Made by a program: the position numbers and the translations under genes. From positions 496,001 through 560,000 of the forward strand of contig NZ_QAGK01000001.1 of assembly GCF_003057885.1 (NCBI RefSeq): DNA of 64,000 nt, in the 5' to 3' direction. Under the pieces are notes generated by a model. The model was not told the origin of the DNA, made no database searches, and worked only from the letters and a program-made list of their open reading frames with translations. This document shows positions 17,072-25,895 of this stretch, one piece after another. This stretch comes from Oceaniglobus ichthyenteri (lineage in GTDB: Bacteria > Pseudomonadota > Alphaproteobacteria > Rhodobacterales > Rhodobacteraceae). Position 1 is the first letter of the stretch; every line of letters begins with the position of its first letter.

Positions 17072-17208
17072 TTTGTGCTGTCCGGGCGTGGTTTTGAACC
17101 AAGGTCCACCCGGGGCGCGGCATGCATCCCAAGCCTGTTTTTGCTTTGCCCCCGCACCCGGTGCATACTGGGCGAAATACACCACCGGACGATTCAAGGG
17201 ACGACACA

Positions 17209-19494
17209 ATGAAAAAGATGACACCGAACTTGGCAGCATTGATGATTGGCAGCAGCCTGGCCTGTGCTGCCCCGGCACTGGCCGCGGATGATGTGGTGAT
17301 TGTTTATGATGCGTCCGGGTCGATGTGGGGGCAGATTGATGGCATCAGCAAGATCGAAATCGCCCGCGATGTGATGGCCGATCTGGTTGCGGGCTGGGAC
17401 ACCGGCACCAATCTGGGCCTTGTCGCCTATGGACACCGCAATCAGGGCGATTGCACCGATATCGAAACGCTGATCACGCCCGGCCCGATGCAGAAAAACG
17501 AATTTCTTGCCGCGATCAATGCCATCAAACCGTTAGGCAAAACGCCGATTTCCGCCTCGGTACAGCACGCCGCCGATCTTTTGTCATACCGCGACAACCC
17601 GGCGACTGTGGTCTTGATTTCTGACGGGGTGGAAACCTGCAATGCCGATCCCTGCGCGTTGTCGGCGCAATTGGCCAAACAGGGGGTGAAATTCACCGCC
17701 CATGTTGTTGGGTTCGATCTGAAGGATGATGAAAACGCCAGCCTGTCCTGCATCGCCGAAAACACCGGCGGCATGTTTGTACCCGCCCGCAACGCGGCCG
17801 AATTGAACGACGCACTGGCACAGGTACAAAGCGCCATCACCTTGCAACCCACCGCGCCCGCGCCCGAGCCCGAGCCAGAACCCGTTTTGCCCGAAGTCAT
17901 TTTGACCGGACCGCAGACAGTCACCACCGGTGCGATGTTTGATTTCACATGGTCGGGCGGCATCCACCCGCGCGATTTCATCACCATCGTGCCCATGGGC
18001 GCGAAAGACGGGGAAAGCGGCGATTACATTCGCGTCAATGACAACACCGAAGGCAGCCTGACAGCCCCGGCTGAGGTGGGCCTGTACGAACTGCGCTATG
18101 TGTTGAACGAAGGCAGACGCACCCTTGCCACCGCGCAAATCGAGGTTGTCGAAGGCGAGGTCGGGCTGGCCGGACCGCAGACAGTCACCACCGGTGCGAT
18201 GTTTGATTTTACATGGTCGGGCAACATCCACCCGCGCGATTTCATCACCATCGTGCCCATGGGCGCGAAAGACGGGGAAAGCGGCGATTACATTCGCGTC
18301 AATGACAACACCGAAGGCAGCCTGACCGCCCCCGCCGAGGTGGGCCTTTACGAACTGCGCTATGTGTTGAACGAAGGCAGACGCACCCTTGCCACCGCGC
18401 AAATCGAGGTTGTCGAAGGCGAGGTTGGGCTGGCCGGACCGCAAACGGTAACCACCGGCGCGATGTTTGATTTTACATGGTCGGGCGGCATCCACCCGCG
18501 CGATTTCATCACCATCGTGCCCATGGGCGCGAAAGACGGGGAAAGCGGCGATTATATCCGCGTCAATGACAACACCGAAGGCAGCCTGACAGCCCCCGCC
18601 GAGGTGGGCCTTTACGAACTGCGCTATGTGTTGAACGAAGGCAAACGCACCCTCGCCACCGCGCCGATTGAGGTTGTCGAAGGCGAGGTTGGGCTGGCCG
18701 GCCCCGAAACCGTGACCACCGGCGCGATGTTTGATTTCACCTGGTCGGGCGGCATCCACCCGCGCGATTTCATCACCATCGTGCCCATGGGCGCGAAAGA
18801 CGGCGAAAGCGGCGATTATATCCGCGTCAATGACAACACCGAAGGCAGCCTGACAGCCCCGGCTGAGGTGGGCCTTTACGAACTGCGCTATGTGTTGAAC
18901 CAAGGCAAGCGCACGCTGGCCACCGCACCGATTGAGGTTGTGACAGCCGAAGTCACCCTCACCGGCCCGTCTGTTGTGCGTGCAGGCGAAACGGTGAACA
19001 TCGGTTGGTCGCAAACCATCAACCCGAATGATTTCATCACGATTGTTCCGGCGGGGGCGGCAGAAGGCCGTTACGATGACTACTTTCGCGCCCGTTCCGA
19101 TACCCAAAACACGCTGAACGCGCCAAAAGAGCCCGGAATTTATGAGATCCGTTATATCCTGAACAAAGGCCACATGACCTTGGCAACCGCGCTGTTGGAA
19201 GTCGTTGGAAAGGATGCGCCACTTGACGATGGCGCAGGCCTGTCGGTGCCCGAAACCGCGGCGCCCGGCAGCACGATCACCGTCACCTGGACCGGAGAGA
19301 ACGACAGCAGCGATCAACGGATCGCACTTGCCCGCAAGGATCAGCCGGACTTCAGCTGGATTTCCGTTCAAAAAATCGCCGCTGAAAAAACGATGGACCT
19401 GACAATGCCCGATGAGCCGGGCCTGTACGAGGTGCGGTTTCTGGATGTTGCCGGTCGCGCGCTTCTTGGGCGCGCGGTGATCGAGGTAAAATAG
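17209..19494 (+). CDS. Exported VWA-domain protein with four near-identical tandem repeats
   Basis: 761 residues from the ATG at 17209 (CAAGGGACG upstream); an upstream in-frame start would spoil the signal peptide, MKKMTPNLAAL to APALAAD. Residues about 26-210 form a von Willebrand A domain with a complete MIDAS start DASGSMW, a second-loop Gly-Thr-Asn region and ISDGVETC, so a bound divalent metal is expected. A Pro-Glu-rich linker (PAPEPEPEPV) follows. Then come four copies of an 88-residue beta-rich module (GPQTVTTGAMFDFTWSG, HPRDFITIVPMGAKDGE, GLYELRYVLN), almost identical, one clearly diverged copy and one distant copy. It probably acts in the periplasm or at the surface in adhesion or complex assembly; the partner is unknown. 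Confidence 0.85.
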   Translation: MKKMTPNLAALMIGSSLACAAPALAADDVVIVYDASGSMWGQIDGISKIEIARDVMADLVAGWDTGTNLGLVAYGHRNQGDCTDIETLITPGPMQKNEFLAAINAIKPLGKTPISASVQHAADLLSYRDNPATVVLISDGVETCNADPCALSAQLAKQGVKFTAHVVGFDLKDDENASLSCIAENTGGMFVPARNAAELNDALAQVQSAITLQPTAPAPEPEPEPVLPEVILTGPQTVTTGAMFDFTWSGGIHPRDFITIVPMGAKDGESGDYIRVNDNTEGSLTAPAEVGLYELRYVLNEGRRTLATAQIEVVEGEVGLAGPQTVTTGAMFDFTWSGNIHPRDFITIVPMGAKDGESGDYIRVNDNTEGSLTAPAEVGLYELRYVLNEGRRTLATAQIEVVEGEVGLAGPQTVTTGAMFDFTWSGGIHPRDFITIVPMGAKDGESGDYIRVNDNTEGSLTAPAEVGLYELRYVLNEGKRTLATAPIEVVEGEVGLAGPETVTTGAMFDFTWSGGIHPRDFITIVPMGAKDGESGDYIRVNDNTEGSLTAPAEVGLYELRYVLNQGKRTLATAPIEVVTAEVTLTGPSVVRAGETVNIGWSQTINPNDFITIVPAGAAEGRYDDYFRARSDTQNTLNAPKEPGIYEIRYILNKGHMTLATALLEVVGKDAPLDDGAGLSVPETAAPGSTITVTWTGENDSSDQRIALARKDQPDFSWISVQKIAAEKTMDLTMPDEPGLYEVRFLDVAGRALLGRAVIEVK
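17908..18963 (+). repeat. Four tandem 264-bp repeats inside the VWA gene
   Basis: Copies run 17908-18171, 18172-18435, 18436-18699 and 18700-18963, each exactly 88 codons. They are nearly identical in protein and very similar in DNA, with mainly silent third-position differences. A fifth, diverged copy starts in phase at 18964. The close similarity suggests recent duplication or gene conversion, and copy number may vary between strains or collapse in short-read assemblies. Confidence 0.95.
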
Positions 19495-19521
19495 CGCCGG
19501 TGCATCAGGCCGCAGGGCAAA

Positions 19522-19552
19522 GGCACACCGGGCGCAAATCGCGCGGTGTGCC
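19522..19552. terminator. Shared hairpin between convergent genes
   Basis: GGCACACC (19522-19529) pairs with GGTGTGCC (19545-19552), and an inner GCGC pair (19532-19535 with 19541-19544) extends the structure. It lies in the 63-bp gap between the VWA gene and the convergent sugar permease gene. There is no T tract on either side, so terminator activity is only inferred from placement. Confidence 0.5.
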
Positions 19553-19557
19553 GCCGG

Positions 19558-20496
19558 TTATCTCTGTGCGCGTCTTGTACTGGCGACAATGACGATGCCG
19601 ATGATGATCAGCCCGGTCAGGATCAAACGCACCCCTGCCCCGGCCCCGTAAGAGTTGAGCATCGACACCACCAGAAACATGAACAGTGACGCCCCCCAAA
19701 CCCCGGGCACATTTGACATGCCCCCGGCAATCGACGTGCCACCAATGACGACCACGGCGATCGACATCAACAGGTATTCCTGCCCCATGTTCAACGCCGC
19801 ACCGCCCGAAAAGCTGGCCAAAAGATAACCGGCAATCGCCGCGAATATCGTGACGGCAACATACGTGGTCGCGCGCACAAGTTCCACAGGCACCCCCGCC
19901 AAACGTGCCGCGCGCATGTTCTGCCCCGACGCCAACAGCCACCTGCCCCAAACCGACCGCTCCAACAGCACCCAAACGATGATCGCCAGCACCAGCCCGA
20001 CCCAGGCCACATTGGGCAGCCCCAAAAACCGCCCTGTGGCGAAATCGGCCAATTCCTGCGGTGGTTTGATCCGCAAGCCCCGGTTCGACCAGATCGCCAA
20101 GGATTGATAAATCAGCGAGGCGGCCAAGGTTGCGATGATCGGCGGCAGCCGCACAAAGAAAATCAGCGCGTAATTTGCAAGGCCAGTGCCAAGGCCAACC
20201 AAGAGCGCCACGCCAAGACCCATCAGCGCGGTGCCCGGTTCGGTGTTCATCGCCTTTAACGCCAAAGTGCCCGATAGCGTCATGGTCGCCGGAATCGACA
20301 GATCAACATTGCCGGGGCCAAGGGTGATGACCAGCATTTGTCCCAACCCGACAATCGCCGCGAATGCGCCAAAGCCCAGGGCGGCATAGGCCAGCGCACT
20401 TGCGCCACCGCCCCCGGTCAGTGCCATGGTCAGGGCAAAGGCCGCCGCCGCCGCGACCCATGACCAGAGCCAGGGGCGAGAGACCAGTGTTTTCAT
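19558..20496 (-). CDS. Ribose-type sugar ABC transporter permease (second permease)
   Basis: 312 residues from the ATG at 20496, which has AGAGGG upstream; an ATG five codons earlier overlaps the previous stop codon as ATGA and is an alternative. A much longer open frame extends upstream but only antiparallels the neighbouring permease. Several hydrophobic helices are visible, and the family motif region LGQMLVITLGPGNVDLSIPATMTLSG corresponds to the GQ-x-x-V-I-x-x-G-G-I-D-L-S-V of RbsC-type permeases; the diagnostic IAVVVIGGTSIAGG loop is also present. It pairs with the first permease as a heterodimer in the inner membrane. It is the last gene of the four-gene operon. Confidence 0.9.
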   Translation of the reverse strand: MKTLVSRPWLWSWVAAAAAFALTMALTGGGGASALAYAALGFGAFAAIVGLGQMLVITLGPGNVDLSIPATMTLSGTLALKAMNTEPGTALMGLGVALLVGLGTGLANYALIFFVRLPPIIATLAASLIYQSLAIWSNRGLRIKPPQELADFATGRFLGLPNVAWVGLVLAIIVWVLLERSVWGRWLLASGQNMRAARLAGVPVELVRATTYVAVTIFAAIAGYLLASFSGGAALNMGQEYLLMSIAVVVIGGTSIAGGMSNVPGVWGASLFMFLVVSMLNSYGAGAGVRLILTGLIIIGIVIVASTRRAQR

Positions 20497-20507
20497 CACG
20501 CCCTCTT

Positions 20508-21437
20508 TCATGATGCACGCGCCCGGCGGGTGAACAGCAACCGCGCGGTGAGGACCAGAATCAAAACCGCCCCCTGCGCCCCGATCTGCCAATCCGACGA
20601 CAGGCGCATAAAGCTGAGGAACGATGCGGCAAGTGTCAGCGTCAGCGCACCAATCACCGCGCCAACCGGGCTGACCTTGCCCCCGACAAATTCGCCCCCG
20701 CCCAGGATAACGCCGGCAATCGTTAACAAAGTGTAACGCAAAGCGATGTTGGCATCCGCCGATGTGGTCAGCCCGACCAGCGCGATGCCGGCAAATACGT
20801 TGAACAGCCCCGCCATGCCATAGGCCAGCGCCTTGAGCCTTATCACCTTCCATCCGGCCCGCCCGACCGAGCGTGCATTGCCGCCCACACCGCGCAACAC
20901 CGTGCCAATGCCCGAGCGGATCACCAACACATGGGTCACACCCGCAATCAGGATCGAGGCGGCCACAGCCATGGGAATGAGTGGCGGTTTCACCGTCATC
21001 AAACTGCGCAGCCAATCGGGGCTGACGCCGCCGGGCGATGGCAGAATGAACAGGGCAAGCCCGCCCCAGATGAACGACATGCCCAAGGTGACAACAATCG
21101 CAGGCAGGTCCAGCGCATGAATCAACGCGCCCAGCGCGGCATAGGACAGAACCAGCGCCGCCAGAACCAAAACCCCCAACATCGGGTTATCATTCAGCAA
21201 GGTCGCCGTGATACAAGCGACAAGGCTGACAAACGCGCCCACCGACAGATCAATGTCATTGACCATGATGATCATCATCTGCCCGATGGTCGCCAGGGCA
21301 ATCGGCACCGCAAGGTTGAACAACAGGTTCACGCCGAAATAGCTCATCGCGCGGGGCTGCATGTAGAACGTCGCCGCCAAAAGCACGGTCAGCGAAACAA
21401 CCGGCAGCAGGATGCGATACCGAGACAAAAAATTCAT
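20508..21437 (-). CDS. Ribose-type sugar ABC transporter permease (first permease)
   Basis: 309 residues from the ATG at 21437, immediately after the ATPase stop codon. RbsC/BPD_transp_2 features are clear: IGQMMIIMVNDIDLSVGAFVSLVACI, VTLGMSFIWGGLALFILPSPGGV, and the cytoplasmic coupling region GIGTVLRGVGGNARSVGRAGW followed by TIAGVILGGGEFVGG. It spans the inner membrane and forms the substrate channel with the second permease. Two different permease genes instead of one homodimeric RbsC are common in simple-sugar or nucleoside importers of this order. Confidence 0.9.
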   Translation of the reverse strand: MNFLSRYRILLPVVSLTVLLAATFYMQPRAMSYFGVNLLFNLAVPIALATIGQMMIIMVNDIDLSVGAFVSLVACITATLLNDNPMLGVLVLAALVLSYAALGALIHALDLPAIVVTLGMSFIWGGLALFILPSPGGVSPDWLRSLMTVKPPLIPMAVAASILIAGVTHVLVIRSGIGTVLRGVGGNARSVGRAGWKVIRLKALAYGMAGLFNVFAGIALVGLTTSADANIALRYTLLTIAGVILGGGEFVGGKVSPVGAVIGALTLTLAASFLSFMRLSSDWQIGAQGAVLILVLTARLLFTRRARAS

Positions 21438-21438
21438 A

Positions 21439-22878
21439 TCAGGCGTCCTGCATTTCAAATGAAGCTTCGAGGATGCGTTCTTCGATGATGTCTGCGCCGG
21501 TCAGTTCGGCCGATATCGCGTTGTTGCGAAAAACGAAAACCCGGTCGCATTGGCAGACTTCCTCGGTTTCGGTGGAATACCACAGAAAGGTGCGGCCCTT
21601 GGCGGCCTCGGCGCGGATCATCGCGTAAACGTCTTGTTTGGTGCCCACATCAACGCCGCGCATCGGATCATCCATGACAACCACGGGGGCTTGGGATGCA
21701 AGCGCACGGGCAAACAGAACCTTTTGCTGATTGCCACCCGAAAGTGACAGGATCGGGTTTGACATATCATCGGTGCGAATACCGATCCGGCGTTTCCATG
21801 TCGCGGCGATTTCGGCCTCGGCGGGGCGGTTGACCATGCCACGGCGCGATGTCTCCGACAGGATCGACAGGGTGGCATTGCGCAGGATCGACCACAGCGG
21901 CATGATGCCATCGCGGGTGCGATCCCCGGCCACAAATACGATCTTCGGTGATTTGGGGCGCCGCCACGATGACGTGGCCCCCAGATACAGCCGCGCCAAC
22001 GCTTCGGCCTGCCCATGACCCGCCAGCCCCGACAGCCCGACAATTTCACCGCGCCGGGCCGACAGACCTTCGGGCGTTGAAATCACTTCGTCACCCAGAA
22101 CATGCGCCGCACCCGCGGCATCGCCCGCCTTTTCCGTGGCAACATGGCCCATATCATCGACCAGGCTTTGCCGGGTAAATTCGCCCGCCGCGCGGTCAGA
22201 CACGATCAACCCATCCTTCATCACGATAATGCGCGAGGCGACGGCAAAGATTTCGCCCAGCATATGCGAAATAAAGACAACCGCGCCGCCATTGGCGCAA
22301 AATTCGCGGATATGGGCCAACAGTTGTTCGGCAATTCCGGCATCAAGGGACGAGGTCGGTTCATCCAAAATCACCAACCTGGCATCCCGGCCCCGTGGGG
22401 CGAAACCGATTGCGATTTCAACCATTTGCCGCTCGGCAATGGATAGCGTGTCAACTTCGGCGTTGGCATCGATACCGTGGCCGGGAAATACCTTATCAAG
22501 GCTCTGATTGATCTCTTTGCGCGCTTGCCGCCGCCATCCGATGCCTGACAATTCCGCGTTTGAGATGCGCAGATTTTCCGCCACCGTCAGATTGGGGCAC
22601 AGCGATAATTCCTGAAACACCGACCGCACCCCCGCCGCCAGCGCGCCTTGTTCGCCCGACGCAGGAAATTCCACCGTGCCAGAGGTCGGCGGCAGACCGC
22701 CATTGACGATATTGACCAGCGTCGATTTTCCGGCACCGTTGTGCCCGACAAGGCCAAGGCATTCGCCGGGCCGAATTTCAAGACTGACGCCGTCAAGCGC
22801 CCTGACCGCACCGAAATGTTTGGTGGCATCGGTCAGGGCGACGATCGGCGCAGCGGTTTGGGCTGCGCTTTGCTGCAT
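21439..22878 (-). CDS. Sugar ABC transporter ATP-binding protein (RbsA/MglA-like, two ATPase domains)
   Basis: 479 residues with two ABC domains. Domain 1 has Walker A GHNGAGKST, a signature variant LSIAERQMVEIA and Walker B LVILDEPTSSLD. Domain 2 lacks a standard Walker A (GLSGLAGHGQAEALA), as in RbsA proteins, but has LSGGNQQKVLFARAL and VVVMDDPMRGVDVGTK. This asymmetric arrangement is the family norm: one chain supplies both ATPase domains of a monosaccharide importer. The start is 7 nt after the binding-protein stop. The first 15 residues are a short poorly conserved tail, so the exact start could be a few codons later. Confidence 0.92.
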   Translation of the reverse strand: MQQSAAQTAAPIVALTDATKHFGAVRALDGVSLEIRPGECLGLVGHNGAGKSTLVNIVNGGLPPTSGTVEFPASGEQGALAAGVRSVFQELSLCPNLTVAENLRISNAELSGIGWRRQARKEINQSLDKVFPGHGIDANAEVDTLSIAERQMVEIAIGFAPRGRDARLVILDEPTSSLDAGIAEQLLAHIREFCANGGAVVFISHMLGEIFAVASRIIVMKDGLIVSDRAAGEFTRQSLVDDMGHVATEKAGDAAGAAHVLGDEVISTPEGLSARRGEIVGLSGLAGHGQAEALARLYLGATSSWRRPKSPKIVFVAGDRTRDGIMPLWSILRNATLSILSETSRRGMVNRPAEAEIAATWKRRIGIRTDDMSNPILSLSGGNQQKVLFARALASQAPVVVMDDPMRGVDVGTKQDVYAMIRAEAAKGRTFLWYSTETEEVCQCDRVFVFRNNAISAELTGADIIEERILEASFEMQDA

Positions 22879-22884
22879 CGTGGT

Positions 22885-23919
22885 TTACTTTGCGCCCTTG
22901 GCTTCGCTGATCACCCTTTGGGCATCTTCCAGCGTATAATTCGCATTGGCGACCGAGCCGACGGGCGTGGCGGCCAGCGATTCCTCCAACGTATCCTGGG
23001 TCACGGTCAGGAACGGCACGGTCAGATCCTTTGGCACCTCTTCCCCGGCCAAGATCTGTTGCGCGACCCAAAATGCCAGGGTGCTGACGCCGGGGGCAAT
23101 CGAAACCGACATGGTTTCATATCCGTTCGCCTCGTTCTGCTCTTTCCACCACAGCATTTCATCCTGACGGTTGCCCAGCACGATCAACGGGGTGTCGCGG
23201 CCTGCGGCCTTGAACGCTTGCGCCGCGCCGTAGCCATCACCGCCCTGGGTCACAACGCCGACAATTTCCGGCAGCGAAGGCAAAATGCCCGCCACGGCCT
23301 TTTGCGCCACATCCTGCGCCCAATCGCCGTGTACCGATCCGACAACTTCGAACTGGGGAAATTTCTCAACGCCTTCATGGATGCCGGCCGAGATTTCATC
23401 ATCGACAAACACACCGGCAAGGCCACGAATTTCCAAAAGGTTTCCACCGTCGGGCAAACGCTCGCTCAGGTATTCAACCTGCTTTTGGCCCATGGCGTTG
23501 AAATCCACCGCGATCCGCCAGGCGCAAGGTTCGGTCACGATCCCATCAAAGCTGACAACCGTTACACCTGCGCTGCACGCTTCCTTGATTGCGCCGTTCA
23601 GGGCGGTTGGCGATGCGGCGTTGATCACGATGGCATCGTAGCCTTGCAAAATCATGTTCTGAATCTGCGCGGCCTGCTCTGTGGCCTGATTTTCCGACGT
23701 GGTGTTGGCATCTGCCGCGGCGACGATTCCGTCTGCAACGGCACCGCCTGTCACCTCTTCCCAACTGGTCAGCATCGCCTGACGCCATGAATTGCCGGCA
23801 TAGTTGTTGGACAATGCAATCTGTTTGTCTGACGTGTCGGCCAGATGCGATTCTGCCGATGCGCCACTTGCGGCCACAATTACCGTCGCCGCACTAAGCA
23901 GCAGTTTTGAAATAGACAT
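22885..23919 (-). CDS. Sugar ABC transporter substrate-binding protein (periplasmic-binding type 4)
   Basis: 344 residues with a signal peptide (MSISKLLLSAATVIVA to GASAESH). The mature protein shows KQIALSNNYAGNSWRQAML, an NMILQGYDAIVINAASPTAL segment in which the D-A-I-V-I strand is a hallmark of RbsB-like proteins, VVSFDGIVTEPC, and VGVVTQGGDGYGAAQAFKAAG. It is the first gene of the operon and delivers its ligand, probably a monosaccharide, polyol or nucleoside, to the two permeases. No sugar-metabolic gene or regulator lies nearby to identify the ligand. Confidence 0.9.
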   Translation of the reverse strand: MSISKLLLSAATVIVAASGASAESHLADTSDKQIALSNNYAGNSWRQAMLTSWEEVTGGAVADGIVAAADANTTSENQATEQAAQIQNMILQGYDAIVINAASPTALNGAIKEACSAGVTVVSFDGIVTEPCAWRIAVDFNAMGQKQVEYLSERLPDGGNLLEIRGLAGVFVDDEISAGIHEGVEKFPQFEVVGSVHGDWAQDVAQKAVAGILPSLPEIVGVVTQGGDGYGAAQAFKAAGRDTPLIVLGNRQDEMLWWKEQNEANGYETMSVSIAPGVSTLAFWVAQQILAGEEVPKDLTVPFLTVTQDTLEESLAATPVGSVANANYTLEDAQRVISEAKGAK

Positions 23920-24217
23920 TTCTTATCCCTCCACACGCCGAATCCACGGCGCAGCAATCTTGTTGTGGCCCGTCCTCCACGCGCCATGACAAGATGGTGA
24001 TACAGGCACACGCCCATGTAAAGGTTATCATCACTACCTGATCGGGATCATTTTTATCTGCCGCACGCGGCCTGCCCGGCCGGTTCCGTGTTGCCCACCC
24101 GGGCTTGTCAGCTGCGAAAAGGTCGTGCAGTGTGGGGATGTTGCCCGGGGTATCCACCCACTCTGCCGGGGTTTCCGGCAGCACGAACAGGGCGACTTTC
24201 CTAGGGAGGAGAACACC
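23920..24217. other. Divergent control region between the sugar ABC operon and the second TRAP operon
   Basis: No gene is seen in these 298 bp. A short inverted repeat TGATC-GG-GATCA sits at 24039-24050 beside a T-rich run, and AAGGTTATCATCAC lies just to its left; this is the most operator-like stretch. A strong AGGGAGGAG at the right end is the Shine-Dalgarno site of the TRAP binding protein. No regulator gene is adjacent. Confidence 0.4.
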
Positions 24218-25231
24218 ATGTTCCAACGTCTATTCGCCGCAGTCGCCATTACCGGCGCACTTGCGACCGGTGCCATGGCGCAACAAAGCTACAACCTGAA
24301 ATTCCAAAGCAGTGATCCGTCCGGCTCTGCCGCCTATAAGGTGCAAGAGGCCTGGGCCGCCAGCCTGGCCGAAAAATCCGGCGGCACGATCAAGGCCGAA
24401 ATGGTGCCCGCCGGCGCGATTGTTGAATATAACGAAACCCTTGATGCCATCGGCGCAGGTATCCTTGACGGGCATGTGACCGACAGTTCGTATTTCACCG
24501 GCAAAGACCCGGCCTTTGCCCTGATCGGCAACCCGGTCGGCGCCTATTCCGAACCCGAAGAGCTGTTGGCCTATTTCAACGAAGGCGGCGGCAACGAGGT
24601 TTATAACGAGATCCTCGCACCCTATAACCTGCACTTTATCGGCGCCGCGGCCCAACCCGCCGAAGCGATGGCATCGAAAATTCCAATCGACGGCGTGGAT
24701 GATTTCAAGGGCGTGAAAATGCGCGCACCCGAAGGCATGGTGCAATCGGCATTCGCCATGGCGGGCGCCGTTCCGGTGAACCTGCCCCAATCCGAAGTGT
24801 TCACATCGCTCGACAAGGGCGTGATCGATGCGGCCGACGTAACCACCCTGGCCACCAACGATTCGCTGGGCATTCACGATGTGGCCAAACATCCGATCTA
24901 TCCGGGCTTCCATTCGCTGCCCCTGAACGAAGTGTCGATCAACAAGGACACCTGGGAAAGCATGACCGAAGAACAGCAGGCGATGATGGTGCAATCGGTC
25001 AGCGATTATGCCACCAACCTGATCGAAACCATGCGTGGAAAGAACGAGGAAGTGGCCGCCAGACTTGAGGCCGATCCAGAGGTCACGATTCACAACTGGT
25101 CGCAGGAAGAGCGCAAGAAATTCCGCGCCTTTGGAACCGAACAGTGGAAGAAATACGCCGAGCAGTCGGAAAATGCGCAAAAGGTATACGACAGCCTGAC
25201 CGCCTATCTGAAATCTCAGGGCCGTCTCTGA
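24218..25231 (+). CDS. dctP: TRAP transporter substrate-binding protein, DctP family (system 2)
   Basis: 337 residues from the ATG at 24218, chosen because it follows AGGGAGGAG and begins a good signal peptide (MFQRLFAAVAITGAL to GAMAQQS). The mature part has YNLKFQSSDPSGSAAYKVQEAW, a central DDFKGVKMRAPEG (ligand-binding arginine region) and SLDKGVIDAADVTT, typical of DctP receptors related to those for keto acids and aromatic or aliphatic carboxylates. The DctQ and DctM partners follow. It is clearly different in sequence from system 1. Confidence 0.92.
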   Translation: MFQRLFAAVAITGALATGAMAQQSYNLKFQSSDPSGSAAYKVQEAWAASLAEKSGGTIKAEMVPAGAIVEYNETLDAIGAGILDGHVTDSSYFTGKDPAFALIGNPVGAYSEPEELLAYFNEGGGNEVYNEILAPYNLHFIGAAAQPAEAMASKIPIDGVDDFKGVKMRAPEGMVQSAFAMAGAVPVNLPQSEVFTSLDKGVIDAADVTTLATNDSLGIHDVAKHPIYPGFHSLPLNEVSINKDTWESMTEEQQAMMVQSVSDYATNLIETMRGKNEEVAARLEADPEVTIHNWSQEERKKFRAFGTEQWKKYAEQSENAQKVYDSLTAYLKSQGRL

Positions 25232-25304
25232 CCCCTTGATCCCTATATCCCGGGCGGCGGTTCTGTTGCCCGGGTTTTCATTCTGATCTCAAAAGGCTGG
25301 CGTG

Positions 25305-25895
25305 ATGTCGCAGGAAATTACCCCCAGGATCGATCCGCCTGATGTGCCACAAGACGCCCTGTCGGCGGTTCTGGTGCCATTCGGGCGGCTTTTTGGCATT
25401 GCCTTTCTGCTGATCACCGCGTTCAGCTTTTTCGAGGTCGTGATGCGATACGGGTTTGATGCGCCAACCACATGGGTGCATGAAACCACAACCGCGATGA
25501 CCGCCCTGTGTTTCGTTTTTGGCGGCGTTTATTGTCTGGGCACGGATCGCCATATTCGCGTGGTTCTGATTTATGATTTCGTAAGCCCGGCCGTGCGGCG
25601 GATCATGGATATCGTGATTTCCATTGTCGGCACGGCGGCGACCGGGCTGATGGCCTGGGCCTCGTGGCCGCTGGCATATAAATCGTTTTTCCGCCCTACT
25701 GGCGAATTTCGGTTGGAAAAAACCGGCACCGCCTGGAATCCGCCCACCCCCGCCATCATCAAGACATTTCTTTTCCTCATGCTCTGCGTGATGTGCGTTC
25801 AGTTTGCGTTGCAGACCCTTCGCCACATCCGGCGCGATCCCAACGCCGAGTCCGCCGGGCACGACCCCATAAAGGTGCAGACCGGCGATGCTTGA
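25305..25895 (+). CDS. dctQ: TRAP transporter small permease, DctQ family (system 2)
   Basis: 196 residues from the ATG at 25305 (a GTG one codon earlier is possible; AAAAGG upstream). Four hydrophobic segments, with FFEVVMRYGFDAPTTWVHETTTAMTALCFVFGGVYCL and a DRHIRVVLIYDF loop, match DctQ proteins. The end overlaps the start of dctM by 8 nt, indicating translational coupling. It forms the membrane complex with DctM of this system. Confidence 0.9.
   Translation: MSQEITPRIDPPDVPQDALSAVLVPFGRLFGIAFLLITAFSFFEVVMRYGFDAPTTWVHETTTAMTALCFVFGGVYCLGTDRHIRVVLIYDFVSPAVRRIMDIVISIVGTAATGLMAWASWPLAYKSFFRPTGEFRLEKTGTAWNPPTPAIIKTFLFLMLCVMCVQFALQTLRHIRRDPNAESAGHDPIKVQTGDA

Noticed and set aside
17908-18963. 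CRISPR-like periodicity
   Set aside because: The repeats are 264 bp, contiguous without spacers and in frame within a protein gene.
17584-19371. 595-codon open frame on the minus strand opposite the VWA gene
   Set aside because: It exists only because the repeat keeps the antisense frame open; the plus strand has a signal peptide, a MIDAS motif and family repeats.
20512-21015. N-terminal extension of the second sugar permease frame into its neighbour
   Set aside because: It would overlap the first permease gene in another frame and shows no membrane pattern; starts at 20496 or 20511 fit the family length.
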